In this document: piece after piece, positions 13,228-25,128 of the stretch | How positions within the stretch are numbered: the first letter of the stretch is position 1 | Layout of the letters: each line of letters opens with the position of its first letter | Source of the DNA: Colius striatus | Lineage: Eukaryota; Chordata; Aves; Coliiformes; Coliidae | DNA length: 64,000 nucleotides | Reading direction: 5' to 3' | Assembly: GCF_028858725.1 (NCBI RefSeq) | Contig: NC_084776.1 | Location: 4,464,001 to 4,528,000 of the forward strand | Translations under genes and position numbers: made by a program | Notes under the pieces: model-generated | Databases searched by the model: none | What the model was told of the DNA's origin: nothing | Seen by the model: the letters and a program-made list of their open reading frames with translations, nothing else

Positions 13228-14899
13228 GCCCTCAGCTCGCCCATGGGGCTGCGATTTCTTATTACGGGGTTGGGTTCTTTTAGAGTGTAACTCCTCTCTC
13301 CGGCCGGTGCCCGCCGCCAGCGCGGAGCCCCCAGCCCCCGCCCCGGGGCCACCGGGGACCCCGCCGGAGCGGGGCCAGTGGCTCGGCAGCAGCCACCGCC
13401 CTCGGCCGAGGCCCGCAGCGATCCGCGCCGCCCCCTCCCTGAACTCGCGGGGCTGCCCCGGCCCCGGGTCCCGCAGCCGCGAACGCCCCGGAGCCAGACC
13501 CGGCACCTCGGGCCGGGCCCGCAGCCCCCGGCCAGGCCCCGACACGCGTCGTGAGTCGGCACCGCCGAGCCCGAGCCTGCTCCTGCGGGAACTTCGTACG
13601 CGGAGAAGGGGGAGGCGAAAACACCTCGCACGCTTCAACCGGCCAAAAAAAGCCCGAGCCCCTCCGCTACCTGCTCCGAGTGCGGAGGGAGCAGGGATCG
13701 GGATCGAGGAAGGCGGGGGGAGGAGCCCCTGCGGCCACCTCCCCCCCCCAGACCCGCAGGTCCCCGGGATCACGCACAGGAAGGACTCGGGCTGAACTAC
13801 GACCGAGCGGGGAGAAGCAGCGGGCGACCGCGATCCCCCGCTCCTGCCTCTCGCAGCCCAGCTGCTCGCAGATGGGTATTTAAACTGGTATTGATCACCT
13901 TGGGATTCTTTCCATCCTTCCTCTTTGGCCTCGCAAAAGGCAAAATTGGGAAAAAAACCCCTCCAATCCAACTCGTTGCCACAAGAGCCATTGCAACATC
14001 TCTCTCGGCTGCACAAACGCCTGCCCCAGCGAGCTTCAGAAGTCCCGACCCAACAAGCAGCAGAGGAGAAGTAGGGGAAAGAGAAAAAGTAAAACCCAAA
14101 GCACCAAAAAGCGGCATTTAAAAAAAACCCAACACCCAAAACCAAACAAAAAAGCAGCCAAAAACCAACACCCCAAACCCATCAAACCAGAGGCGAGCTG
14201 CTCCGAGTAAGGGCGCAGTCCCGGTGCGGCGGAGTTTCTGTCCGGCGGCTGACACACATCCCTCGAAAGTTTGCTGCACGTGTTGCGGCCGCGTCCCGCG
14301 AGGGTCGGCGCGTCCCGGCGCAGCGGGGCGGTGCGGGCGCGTCCCGCCGCTCCCGCGCCGTTTAAGGAAGCGGCCAGTCCCCACCCCTGCGCCGGGCAGC
14401 TCCCGCTGCGGCCCGGCTCGGCAGCTCCGCGGGCTCTCCCCGGCCGCCCTTCCCCACCCCCGGCGCCCCTCCCGCCCCCGCTGCCCCCTCGGCCCCGCTC
14501 CGGCCCCGCTCCGGCCCCGCAGCCTCCGGCAGCGGCGGCCGCGGCTCCCCCCGCGCGGCGCGTGCCCCGCCGCCCCCCGCCCCGCGCGCGCTCCTCCCGC
14601 CGGGGCAGCCCCGCGCGCCGCGCGCCCCGAGCAGGGCGGAGGGCGCCCCCTGGCGGCCGCTCCGCGCCGGACGCGGATGGCGCGGGGCGGGGAGCGGAGC
14701 GGGGGGAGCTGCGCCGGGACCGGCCCGGGGCCGCGGGGTGGCGGCGGAACGGGGCTGTCCGGCCGCCCAGCCCACGCCGGTGAAGCTGCGCGGCGCAGCG
14801 GAACTGCCACAGCCTCCCCTCTTCTGCGCCGCTACGGGCGTGGGATGAGCCTCGGCCGCTCTGCGAGCCCCGGGGACACCCCGCACCGCACGCCCTGTC

Positions 14900-17800
14900 A
14901 GCACCCAACCTGCGCACAGCCAGCGTCTGCCCGGCCCTGCACGTGTCCCTGCTGCCTCCCGTTAACCAAGCAGATCCCGTTCCGTGCGGCGGGCATGTCA
15001 GGGGACGTACTCTGCCCTTCTGCGCATCCCCCGTGTGTCTTTGCATCGTGTATTCAGGAAGGCCGGCGAATCTCTCTGTGACCCGGCAGCCCTGAGCACA
15101 AAGCACAGCTGAGCAATGTGTGCTGCCTCTAACGCTTCTGCACAGACCCACTCATTTACACATCCAGCTAGAAAAGTGTCTTCAGAAAATGCCACGAGGC
15201 CCGTGGTAATGTGGGGTCAAGGCAGGAGGCACAGCTGAAATGCCATGGGTCAGGCAATTTTCTGTCTTCCTGCTTTTTGGCCCTGCGTTATGCCTCTGCA
15301 CATCCTCACCTGCCTCATGATTTTCAGCTGTCTGCACTGTTTTGGAATAAAACTTTCATATCCTTTGGATATTGACCCAGCATGTGAGGGCCCTGCACAC
15401 AGGTCACAGGTGATTGGACAGGTACTGCACCTTTAGTCTTTGCTGTGGATTCTCTGGATGCCAAACTGTAGAAAAGAGGCCAAAACGCACAGGTACCACA
15501 GAGAGCTTCAGTTCTTTGCATGGCCATACTCCCTGGCTAGCTTACTCCAGCATGACAGCAGAGTAGTGATCAGTCCAGCAGCATGTTGAAGCCACCAGAA
15601 ACATAAGGAATGGCTGGCAAGGTTTTGTCTTACAGAGAGGAGACAACTCCTCATTCCTGCGAGCTGTCAGCAATTCAGGTGTCCCTCACTGAAGATCACA
15701 GCAGGAACACAGCTCCAGCGAGTCACACTTGAATGAGCTTACATGGTGGGACAGGATTACCAGTGCATGAGAATGTCTCCATCATGTCTCCTGTACCTGT
15801 TAGGAAAACCTCAGCTAAGCAAGAAGCTCCAAACTGGGCTTCTAAAGCCAACAAAAATGAAAGCCAGAATCCAGAGGACTCATCTTTTAAACGTTCAGCA
15901 GGACACAAATGCACATCCCATGGGATTTTTTTCCTGTGTCTGTACAGAAAATGCACATGGGATTTTTTTCCCGTGTCTGTACAGAAGCCATGTGCAACAG
16001 TGCAAGTTGCACTAAAACCCTTTGTGTGCTCAGAGCTTGATGGTACCAGCATCATTATGGATGTGGCAAGTGACTCTTTGGCTTGCGTGGGTAGAACACG
16101 ACACAGAGAGCTTGAACTTCTCTGTCATGGAACTACTCTTGAATGCTGCAAAGCCATCACAGAAGAACGTGTTCCTTGGCTGGAAGCCCAATGAGGATTT
16201 AGAGCAAAGGAACATGTTGTTTAAAAGCGATAGTAGAATGCAAAGTGAATCATGGACGATGGGCAAAAAGGTTTGAAAGGGGGAAGAAGTTGTATGAGCA
16301 CCTTGGAAATAAGATGTACTGGCAGAAGGAACAGAAACGAAGAATTCCTTGACCATCTGGAATGATGACACCCAATAACTTGTTCTGTGGTGATGACATC
16401 CAGTGAGTGCTAGTGGGAATGAAGACATCCAAACACTGTGTAAAAGACTCTATCCTTTTCTCTGGTGAAGGGCAATGATGCTGTGGAAATCACTTGGGTT
16501 GGATAAGAAAAGCCTCAATTGCTTCTAGAAATGAAGAGACTGATATTCTTAGAGAGAACACAAGTTACGTCCAAAGCACTTCTTATTCTCTTGTTTGTTT
16601 TTAATATAGCTCTTGCTTTTTGGCTGTGTCAAAGAGCTGCTCATAACACCACAGACCAATGCTGAGCACAACAAATTCAGAGCAAACAATGTACCTACGT
16701 GTATGGAAGGAAGAGCACGAGCCAGGGAACGGAGAGGTTTCTCCCTAATGAAGCTGATGGCATACTGCTTAGACAATGGGCCAGCTGTTTAATTTGCTAT
16801 TTTCAGCAGCCTCATACATGTTGCCTCTTGTCTTCTTCTTGCCACCACTGGTGCTGATGTGAAGGGCCTCTTCATTTCCACGAGAGCAGGGCAAGACTTT
16901 CACACCACGATTTTGCCCAGCAGGAGCTGTTCCGCAGGGAGCCCAGTCCCGTGGGACTTGCTCAGCTGCTGGCAGCCCCAGCCCGCTCCTGCTGACAGTG
17001 CTGGCAGTCCTTTGGTGGTAACTGGAGAAGGCACATTTTAGGCAAGTCTTCCCTTGGCAGGAGGTACTTCCGTACCTGAGAAGGTCAGGCCTTTGGACTC
17101 CAGCTCTCCTCACAAATACCTGCTGGCTGCGATCCGTGGTGTGCAGAACCCGTGTGCTGGGAACGCACGACTACAGCCCCTGTTGGGATGGGAGCTGGGA
17201 AGAGGATTAGCTCTGCATTCAGTTCAGATGTAATCACAAGCATATCAAGTTGTAAAGCATCACAACTTTCACAATTCTAAAAATAAACATAAGCAGTTTT
17301 TTTGACACCATTTGGCAGCCAAAGGGCTAATGTATTAATAACATTAGAGCAACAATAGCCCAGAACAATAACTACACAACAATAGATTCTATCACTTCTG
17401 AAAATAGCCCTATTTGGGAAAAAAGACAACATTTTTGCAAGAGCCACGAACCACATGTAGTAGCTTCTTTATAGGTCTCCACAAAGGCTTCACAAAGTAG
17501 AAGGCTGGTGTGATACCCAGCAGCCAGGGCCATTAGGGATTCACAGAAACTGCAGTCCCTCTCAGATCGTTGCTGTGACCTGTTTGTTCAGCCCTGAGCA
17601 CCCACACAAGGCCACAACACCAGTGAGCTCCAGCCTCTGGTCTGTGCTCAGACATGATCTGGTTCTCTGGCCAAGGCTCTGCCCATCCAAAGATGAATGC
17701 CCCACCGTAAACAGGACCTTCATATCTCAAGTGTGTGTGCTTGTGTGTGTATGGGGGAGAGGAGGAAAATCACAGAACTCTGATTAAGCTAAGAAAAAAA

Positions 17801-18990
17801 ATGGTTTCCTGCTCAAACACAGAGCTGTGTCTCCTCTTAGCACAACTATCTCATCTCCAATTGTATCTATTCAAGACAGTTACTGGGGGAGACAGATATG
17901 TGTAACCAGATGTGGAAACAATGGTCATGTTATGCAGAGTGTCATATGCAGTTTAAATTCTTTAGGGCTGAACAAATTACATATTAAAAAAGTGTGTGTT
18001 TGTGTTTGTGCACAGAGGAGCAGCTGTCAATGGGGAAATCCCCTTAGCCCACTTTAATCCTACATTCCACAATCCCCAAGGATTAAACAAATGCACTAAC
18101 ATTATTTACTGTAATGCTCCCTCCCCGGGGGGCTTCAGTCCATGAAATCCACTCCAGCATTTGCAAGTTCCAGTTGTGAAATAGGCTGTGTGCATTCTAT
18201 ATTTGGTAGCTTGCAAGAACTCTTTTAGTTGGGTGCAGAGTGATGAAAGGACAGGAGTCAGGAATTCAGCTGAAGCAGAGGCTCACAGGGAGCAGGCTCA
18301 GAGTGGGAGCTCATTTCTCCCTGTACACAGGCACCAAGGTGTTGCAGGGGCTGCTGAGAGGGGACAGTGTTCACAGGACTATACAAGGTCCGTCCTTAAA
18401 ATGAAAGATGCTGCCACAGCATTGTTCCTCCCCTCTACACACTGGAAGTACAAAATGAGGCTTCAAACTCAGCTACACCAGTAAAGCTTCACATGCCCTC
18501 TGCTTTCCTTTTCCTATGGTGCAATATGTGCTTGAACTTGGGTACAATCCCTGTGAAATCAGTGGCAAGGATTCCATGGATTCAAATGTACCTTCCCCTC
18601 AGTCCCAGTAAGACCATGACAGTGCAAACTGCACAATGCCATCAAACTCTTATGACCATCTGGGTGCAAGTGAGGGCCACAGTGGCAAGCAACATCACAC
18701 AAATATTTCAGGGGCCCTCAAAAACCCTGTAACACATTTCCAATACTGACTGCTCAGTCTCTTGCCTGAGCTTCCCAAAGTTTATTATAACTTCTTCAAA
18801 GCCAGTAAACATTCATTGGGATGGTTGTACCAACTCAGCACTACAGTTTGAAGTACTGCTGCCACAAAGGAGATGGCAAGCCACAGTGATGGGGAGTATC
18901 ACCCTGAAGAAGCCATTGCTGTTTGCTCAGGGGCAGGTTTGGCCTCTTGTCTTTCAGGCAGCAGCAAACAGCACAAACATCAAAGGCAGT
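14900..18990. other. Intergenic region, no gene supported
   Basis: No open frame here shows a known domain or convincing exon structure. Short GT-rich runs occur at about 17,730-17,755 and 17,990-18,020. A local tandem duplication is present at 15,908-15,986. By position the region is upstream of miR-193a and could hold 5' parts of its primary transcript, but no exon can be defined from sequence alone. Confidence 0.5.
15908..15986. repeat. Two-copy tandem duplication (42 and 37 bp)
   Basis: Unit one (15,908-15,949) and unit two (15,950-15,986) share the same start (AATGCACAT), a T7 run and the same end (GTGTCTGTACAGAA). They differ by a 5-bp length change just before the ATGGGA motif and one base after the T-run. 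This is a recent local duplication with no sign of a mobile element. Confidence 0.85.
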
Positions 18991-18996
18991 GGAGTT

Positions 18997-19250
18997 TCAC
19001 AGAATGGTTGTGGTTGGAAGGGATCTCTGGATCTGTCACCTCATTCACCCCCATCCTGCTCAGGCAGAGTCACCTGAAGGAATCTGCCCAGGACTGTCCA
19101 GATAGCTTTTGAGTATCTCCAAGGATGGAGACTGCACAGCCTCCCTGAGCAACCTGTTCCTGCATTTGGTCACCCTCACTTGAAAAAGTGTTTCATGATG
19201 TTCCCACGTTTCATTTCATGCCCATTGCCTCTTGCTCTGTTTGCTGTTGA
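18997..19250 (-). mobile_element. CR1 LINE 3'-end fragment, diverged
   Basis: The plus strand reads TCACAGAATGGTTGTGG, then TTGGAAGGGATCTCTGGA, then the later blocks CAAGGATGGAGACTGCACAGCC, CAACCTGTTCCTGCATTTGG and GCCCATTGCCTCTTGCTCTG (each a separate short match). This order matches the reverse complement of the conserved 3' region of chicken-repeat-1 LINEs, so the element lies on the minus strand. The usual terminal ATTCTATGA-type short repeats are missing or decayed, and no reverse-transcriptase frame is attached, as for most 5'-truncated CR1 copies. It is many substitutions from the active consensus, so it is old. It is the clearest interspersed repeat in the window and supports an avian or other sauropsid origin. 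Confidence 0.82.
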
Positions 19251-19259
19251 TGTTTATTG

Positions 19260-22200
19260 TGCTTCTGACATGATGTCTCAGGCTGGGAGCCTGGCTTTGT
19301 CACCATAACCACCAGGCCAGTGGAGCTGTATTGTGCTCAACGCAAAGGAAATTACTCTCCATAATATGAGATTCATATGAGGACTAATAGCTCAGAAACA
19401 ATACTAATCCAATACCTGACTTTGCTCCCATGGCACTGCATTTACTGCATTTGTTATCACTTTTTTTTCCCAGTTTACACAGAGGCCATAATAAAAGCTG
19501 TACCGAGGAGCAGCCTTTCATCCTGCAGCAGCCCACTCACTGAACTACACCCTGCAAGAGGGTACTCACATGGATAAGGAGAACCTCTGTGGACAAACCT
19601 TCCAGGCTCTGAGCCTCTGTGTCTTTCATGTGGGTCACAATCAGGAACATGGATAAGCACCTGAGAGAGAGAGAGGGAGAGGAGTAGGGCTTCTGTGACC
19701 AGCAGACCCCGTGCTGCTGAGGTTAAACAGCCTGTAGGAGATGAGATTAGAAATCCCCCATGCACCCCGTTTGCTCCCTCCTTCCCTGCATAACCACAGC
19801 TCCTTTCAGACACAGCCTGCACTGTCAGCTGGCATCTTCTGGGCTTCACAGAGCAATCACTGCCATTCAGTGCCACTTTTTCCATTTCAGATTTGGTGGG
19901 TTCCCTTGGGAAGCCAAGGCAGTGAGCACTGCTCCAGTGAGGACTCCACTGCCCCTCCTGGGTGCCCACAGAGCTCAGCCACCAAATCCTGCTGCCACCG
20001 CTCATGCCGTGGCTCCTTGCTCTCTAAGGAGCAGCAGCATGCTGTGCCAACCTCCTTGTTCATCCTGGTCAGGGAGGCACACACCCCCAGACCTTTTCAG
20101 TAGTATTAATTAGAGATGACAGCAGCATCCTTGGAACTGAAGCTCTGCAAGAGCCGCTACTCCTGTGCCATAGCAAAAACACAAGTGGGATCCTCACAGA
20201 GGAACTTCACCACCTTTTCTAGAGAAATTCACCACAGTTTCTAGAGGAAGGGACACCAGTAACTCTGCTCCTTGATCACAGAATGAGGAGACTCACTTTG
20301 CTTTTCTGCCATAAACAGAGTTTTCAAGAGGGGGAAAAAAATGTCCTCTTCTTTCTTACCTCTCTGTCATTTGTAAAATCAGCGACTATGGCAGCATTCA
20401 GAGCATTACCATTCCCAAACACGTACCTGCTCCTCCAGCAGGACAAATGCAGTGATTTCTGCTTCTGCTCGAGCCTTGGGCATGCAGACAAAAACATTTC
20501 TTATTCATCAGTGGTAAAAGGCTACAGCCATTTGACTTCAAACACAGACATGCTTCTGGGCTCTCTTCCAGGAAGTCTGTGTCACCCAGGCTTTAGATCG
20601 ATATGTTTGTCTGCAAAGTCACCCTTTTGATCTGTAATTTTTCATTTTGACACAAGAAATGCCTTTTGGTCAAACTTCATCAGTCCATTAAATGCCAGGC
20701 ACAATGGGAATGGGAATCACATTGTTGTAGCCGTGTGAAGATTTCCACAGTTTGAGATTTATTTACTCACGGGTTAATTTACTCAGCCATATATTCGGGA
20801 TTCAGACAATAGTGCAAATACCGTGCTCCTGCCTCCTCTAAGATCACTGCCTCCTCCCCAGCTGTTCCTTGGTGGTCTCACCCGCAGCCGTGAGGCGGCT
20901 TCGCCCGGCAGAGGCGGAGCATCCTCCAGCTCGGCTCTGGCAGCACAGCCCCGCTCATCACCCCTGCTACACCACTCTCTCTGGGCAGCTCAGCACCTGG
21001 CTTTTCTTCCCAAGTTCAGGCTTTGGCTTGAGTTTTTATTTTTTCTCTTCTTTTTTTTGGGAGGGACACCCAGAAAGCGAGAGGTGGGAAGGCGATGCAA
21101 CTCATTATTAATGAGACAAGTAGGTCTCACAGCCTTTGGGACAGTCCCCCTGCCCAGCACCACACAGCAAGGTCTGAGCAGGGCTTTCGAGTTTCTGAAG
21201 CAGACACAGCTCCCCCTGTGCTGCTGACACGCTGCCTTGCAGCTGCTGAGGTCTGACCCTAGGGAGGATGCCACAGACACCCAGGAGAGCTGTGAAGCAC
21301 TGAAAATACTGTTACAATCCAAACAGAGAACATTATGCTTTTAGTCCCCATTCACATCTTACTTCTCAAGAGCAAGCATTTTCTGTCAGCCTCTCAAAGC
21401 ACCTGATACACCATTCATTCATTTTTACACTTATTCTAAAGGGGTTGTGAAGATGTCTGGAATATGAATAACTGGGTTGTCAAACCAGAAAGGTCAGGAA
21501 ATTCTGTATCTAAATACAGCCAAGTTTCAGTAGTAACACATCTTTTATGTACATTAATTGTAAGGTGTTTTTATGAGATAATTAAAAGGGGCCTCATTTA
21601 ATAACTGCCCATTTAATAGAGGTGTGATGTTCAGAGGGAAGCTGCTCAGTTTTTCTGGAGTAAAATCAATGATCCTAAAGCAACTCAAATGGGGCACTTA
21701 AAAATGTTTAGGTTTTTGGTCAAGATTTGTGTCCAAAATCCACAACTTTCCCTCACCTGCCAAAAAAAAACCAACCCCAAACCAAAACCATCTCCAGTGC
21801 AGCTGTGATCAGATCATAAGCATCTTGATTAAAGTTCACTTGTACTTCAGAACTTCAGCTACTAAATTAAAGCAAAAATAGACTTTATTGCTTGAGTGAG
21901 TAAGAGGAGGGGCCAGGAATTCAGCAGGCAAGGAAACATATAATCTGCTTCAAAACATCCCTGCTGTGCTGGGAGCTCCCACAAGAAGCTGAGACACCAA
22001 AGAGGGGAGTGAGGAGAAGCAAAAGCCCCCGCAGTGCCTACACCAGTGACTCAGAAGGCGAAGGAGCAGCAGAACCAGCTCTGCTTAGATGTGATGAGCA
22101 GGATATTCTGTATGTATTCTACTTTGAGACTGGACCTTGCTCACCCCTGGGGTCAGCTGACATGGTGTCCTTAGCTTGGGGGCTCTCTTCTAATTCACAC

Positions 22201-24080
22201 CAGTTGGGGCCTGGCTGTTATTTCCAGCTTTGGTTACAAACCTGCAGCGTTCCTGTCCCAAGCAAGGCAGCCCAAGCAGAGGTGACAGAGGCACAGCTGG
22301 GGCCAGACTTTCACATCCTGAACTCCTGCTGCTAGAATTCCCTCAGTTATCCCAAGTAACCCACAGCCTCTACTCTCACTCAAGCCAGAGCTCTGGGCAA
22401 TTTGTCTCCAGGAGGCTCAGCACAGCATCTTGCCATGGTGCAAACTTTACATGTAAGCCCAGAGACACAGCTCTGCTCCTTCTAAGGACTCTTTAAAGGT
22501 AACAAACTGCTCTGAAAAGCTTTACCTGTTGAAATGTTGTATTTATAGCAAAGCCTCCCCCCATTCTTTGCTGTACAGGAGCACCTCCTTGGCATCCTTT
22601 GGACCTTCTTGACTGGTACAGCCAACACATCATTTTTCAGTCTTGCTTTGGGGGTGAGCAGAGGCCTGTATCACACACCAGGACTATGCTCAGCAAAACT
22701 GACAGCCCTAAAAAGTTGGTCGTGAAGACTGGACAAAAATACCTGTGTCCTGGTATCAGAGCTGGGGAGCCTGGAAGACAACAACATGAGCAGGATGGCA
22801 CCCACAGTACTGTGTGTTACCAAACAGAAAGGATCTGGGCAGGTGAGCTCATTCCAAGAGTGGAAATGCACAATAGCAGTCCTGGCACAGAGCTTTCCTG
22901 TGGGCCCCTCCCCAAGGAACTGGGCACACAGCCTGCAAAGGCCCTTCCCCACAAGACACCCAGGAGTTAGAAGCGAATATTCCAGTTCTGCAGAGACTGA
23001 AGTGAAGCAATTGGGAAGCTGCCTGGATGTGTTATGGGCCCCAAAGAGCATCACTGCCAAAGCTTTATTGAAATACCTGCTCCTTAGTCCTGGGCTCGTG
23101 GCACACGTATGGGCAAGACTCAACTGCTCAGGTTTATGGGATGGCAAGCCTGTTCCAGGAAGGACTGTGGTTTCACAATTGGTTTCAACAAGAAAAACCC
23201 ACAGAACTCTGAAAAAGCTTTCTCTGCAGAAGTTACAAGATGGCTTTTGAATCATCAGAGACGGTTTTGTTGTGACACTCTGATGGGAGACACTGTAGAA
23301 TTAAAAAAAGTCAAGAGAAGGTGTTTCAAAGCTGGACCTTTCATCCTTCAAAGCCTCCACAAAGCTGACAGGATTTTGACAGCTCTGCATTTTCCAAGTA
23401 AAATAGTGTCTACATTTTTCTAAACAAGTTCGAAGCTGCATCTCCTGGTTTTATATCAAAACACACCACGGCGCTTTTTTTTGTGGCTAGTTAATAACAT
23501 ACTGCACAGCCACATTGTGCAAACCCCCACAAACACCTCACACATGCACAAACGCTTCCAATACCTGTTGAGAAAGACTAAGAGCCTCCTGCCCAGCCAG
23601 TCCCAGGCTGTGTGGCACGTTAAAAACAGCAAAAACCAGCTTTGCCTGAGCATCAAAGGAAGCCGTTAGCTTTCTGGAAAAGGCTTCTCAGCTCTTCCCA
23701 GATACCTGGCCAATGTGATTTTGCAGTGAAATGACTGTTCTTTACATATTTTAAGCTGTCTGAAAGCAGCAATAACCGGAGTGATGTTGTAGAGTCAGCA
23801 GCAATGCCCCTGCAGGTGTGTAAAGCTTTGCACAGCGTTGTGTGGTGAGAACTCGAGGTCAGTCCAGGTGTGAATGGCACAACTGCACGAGGCTTTTCAC
23901 AGCTGTGTTTGTTTATCCTGAGATCTGGTCTCCCTCTACCATTTAGGGATTCTATATGTGAGAATGACATCAGAACCTAGCACCCATAGAGAAAGTCACA
24001 GGGGGCTCCATCAGTTCCGACTTCACGCAACGCTTCCCCCGCGGATCTGCAGCGCTGACAGATGGGACCGTGGTTCATTG
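19260..24080. other. Intergenic region, no gene supported
   Basis: No supported gene. Local features are a purine-rich GA run near 19,670-19,682, a short two-copy repeat at 20,204-20,249, a small GC-richer patch at about 20,860-20,960, and an A/C-rich run near 21,762-21,790. Open frames of 100-190 codons occur on overlapping strands (for example 22,671-23,255) but have no recognisable domain, and none looks like a spliced exon. Confidence 0.5.
20204..20249. repeat. Short imperfect tandem repeat (2 x 23 bp)
   Basis: Two adjacent 23-bp units each contain TTCACCAC and TTTCTAGAG and differ at a few bases. This is a small local duplication of no apparent function. Confidence 0.6.
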
Positions 24081-24317
24081 CATTCAGGACAGCTGACGGT
24101 TTCTGCAGTGCAGTGTGCCAAAAAGCACCTTCGCTGCCCGGGCAGGGGTCCCGCCAGCCCCTTCCTCCCCGCAGCCCGACCCCGCAGCCCTCGCCTCCAC
24201 GCGTGCCTCCCATCAGCCCCGCGGGGCCGCGACCACCCCACCGTGGCACGGGTGGGTCCCCACGGGGCCGAGCAGCCGCCGGCTCCTGCCGCTGCGCTCC
24301 GCGGTTTTCCCCGCACC

Positions 24318-24323
24318 AAAAAA
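24318..24323 (-). terminator. Probable RNA polymerase III terminator (T6)
   Basis: A run of six T on the minus strand lies 66 nt past the tRNA 3' end. No run of four or more T lies between, so this is the first good Pol III stop signal and implies a long 3' trailer to be removed by processing. Confidence 0.75.
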
Positions 24324-24388
24324 GCGCCCCAAACGAGCTGCCGCCCGCGGGCTCCCGCAGGGCTGCCAGCGCCCCGCACCGCCTCGGC

Positions 24389-24460
24389 AGGCACGGACGG
24401 GGTTCGAACCCGCGATCTTCGGTTTACGAGACCGACGCCTTACCACTTGGCCACCGCGCC
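24389..24460 (-). tRNA. tRNA-Thr, anticodon CGT
   Basis: This 72-nt gene has every tRNA element. The acceptor stem GGCGCGG pairs with CCGTGCC (one G-U pair), and the discriminator base is T. The A box lies at TGGCCAAGTGG, with a D loop of type AAGTGGTAAGG. The anticodon arm reads CGGTCTCGTAAACCG, with anticodon CGT at 24,426-24,428. The B box and T arm are GGTTCGAACCC. It decodes ACG threonine codons. There is no intron, and CCA is not encoded, as expected for a eukaryotic nuclear gene. The sequence is nearly identical to human tRNA-Thr-CGT, and a copy lies between RAB11FIP4 and MIR193A in human, so position and identity agree. Transcription is by Pol III from the internal A and B boxes. Confidence 0.98.
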
Positions 24461-25128
24461 TGACGGGCTGACAGCAGCCGCGCGGCGCCACTGGAGCACA
24501 GCGGGGCCCGGCCGCAGGGCCTGGCCGCTCGCCCCGGGCCGCGGCCGCCTCCCGTGCCCTCCCCCTCTGCCGCCGCGGGCCCGGGCAGCCGGAGGCGCGG
24601 GCGGGGGAACGGGCGGTGACGGCGCGGCAGGACCGCCCCGGGGCCGGGCCGGGCGGGTCGTGTCCCGGCGCGTCCCCCGTCAGCAGCCGGGAGCGGTTGC
24701 GAGTCGCTGCCGCGCTGCCGCCGCCCCCTGCTCCCGCAGCCAGGCTCCTCACGGACCCGGGACCAGGGGCTGCGCTGCCGCCCGGGCCCGCCGGCAGCAC
24801 CGGCCTTACCCAAGAGAGAGCATCGCGTTACGCTGAAAGCTTGTTTAGCCTCCCGTGATTAACGACTCCCGCCGTCTCCCATGGCAGCGAAGCCGTGCCT
24901 CGCCGCAGAGACAGCGAGCTGCCCAGCGAAACGAGCGGCAGCTGTTTCGAAGGAAAACCGCCGCTGCCTAAGCTTATCCCCTCAGCCCTGGCTCTCTCCA
25001 GTGCCCGGTACCCGCTAGCGAAAGCTGGTGCTGGTCCCATCGCCCAGTTTTGCGGGGAGCGGCTTCTCTCCCTCAAGAGCAGCCAGAGGCTGCCCTGCCC
25101 GCAGCGCCGCGGCGGGGTCCGGGGAGTC

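Larger units (their letters stand above)
13158..13242 (-). ncRNA. MIR193A: miR-193a precursor hairpin
   Basis: Read on the minus strand, this segment folds into a precursor hairpin. The arms begin GAGCUGAG and end CUCGGCUC, which pair over 8 bp, and the mature 5p and 3p strands lie opposite each other around a loop of about 15 nt. The 5p strand is at 13,206-13,227 and the 3p strand at 13,169-13,190. Both match mammalian miR-193a as I know it, and the 3p seed ACUGGCC is intact. MicroRNAs of this type guide Argonaute to seed-matched sites in mRNA 3' UTRs. It lies downstream of RAB11FIP4 and of tRNA-Thr-CGT on the same strand, as in human. The sister gene miR-193b differs within the mature 3p strand, which favours the 193a call. 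Confidence 0.96.
12660..14890. promoter_or_regulatory. CpG island over miR-193a, probable pri-miRNA promoter region
   Basis: About 2.2 kb of strongly GC- and CpG-rich sequence, densest at 12,880-13,160, 13,300-13,560 and 14,280-14,760, with many GC-box-like GGGCGG/CCGCCC stretches. An AC-rich low-complexity patch (about 14,116-14,190) interrupts it. The miR-193a hairpin sits near the left edge on the minus strand, so most of the island lies upstream of the hairpin, as expected for a promoter of the primary transcript. Several long open frames on both strands here arise from the scarcity of stop codons in GC-rich DNA and are not genes. The boundaries are estimates by eye and no transcription start can be fixed. 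Confidence 0.7.
24080..25100. promoter_or_regulatory. CpG island surrounding the tRNA-Thr gene
   Basis: About 1 kb of very GC- and CpG-rich DNA, densest at 24,470-24,800. It contains the tRNA-Thr(CGT) gene on the minus strand. The densest part lies 5' of the tRNA gene with respect to its transcription. Such an island beside an isolated tRNA gene may keep the locus open, or it may mark an unannotated Pol II promoter; the sequence does not decide. Long open frames here in both directions (for example 23,958-24,836) are GC-driven shadows. The limits are by eye. Confidence 0.65.

Noticed and set aside
12526-14145. 539-codon minus-strand open frame over the miR-193a island
   Set aside because: It runs through the miR-193a hairpin, is dominated by Arg, Gly, Pro and Ala from GC-rich DNA, overlaps long frames on the other strand and has no domain. 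Stop codons are simply rare here.
14036-15151. 371-codon minus-strand open frame
   Set aside because: The same GC-driven effect; its composition is low complexity and the plus strand has an equally long frame in the same DNA.
23958-24836. 292-codon plus-strand open frame
   Set aside because: It reads antisense through the tRNA-Thr gene in a CpG island; no domain or splice context.
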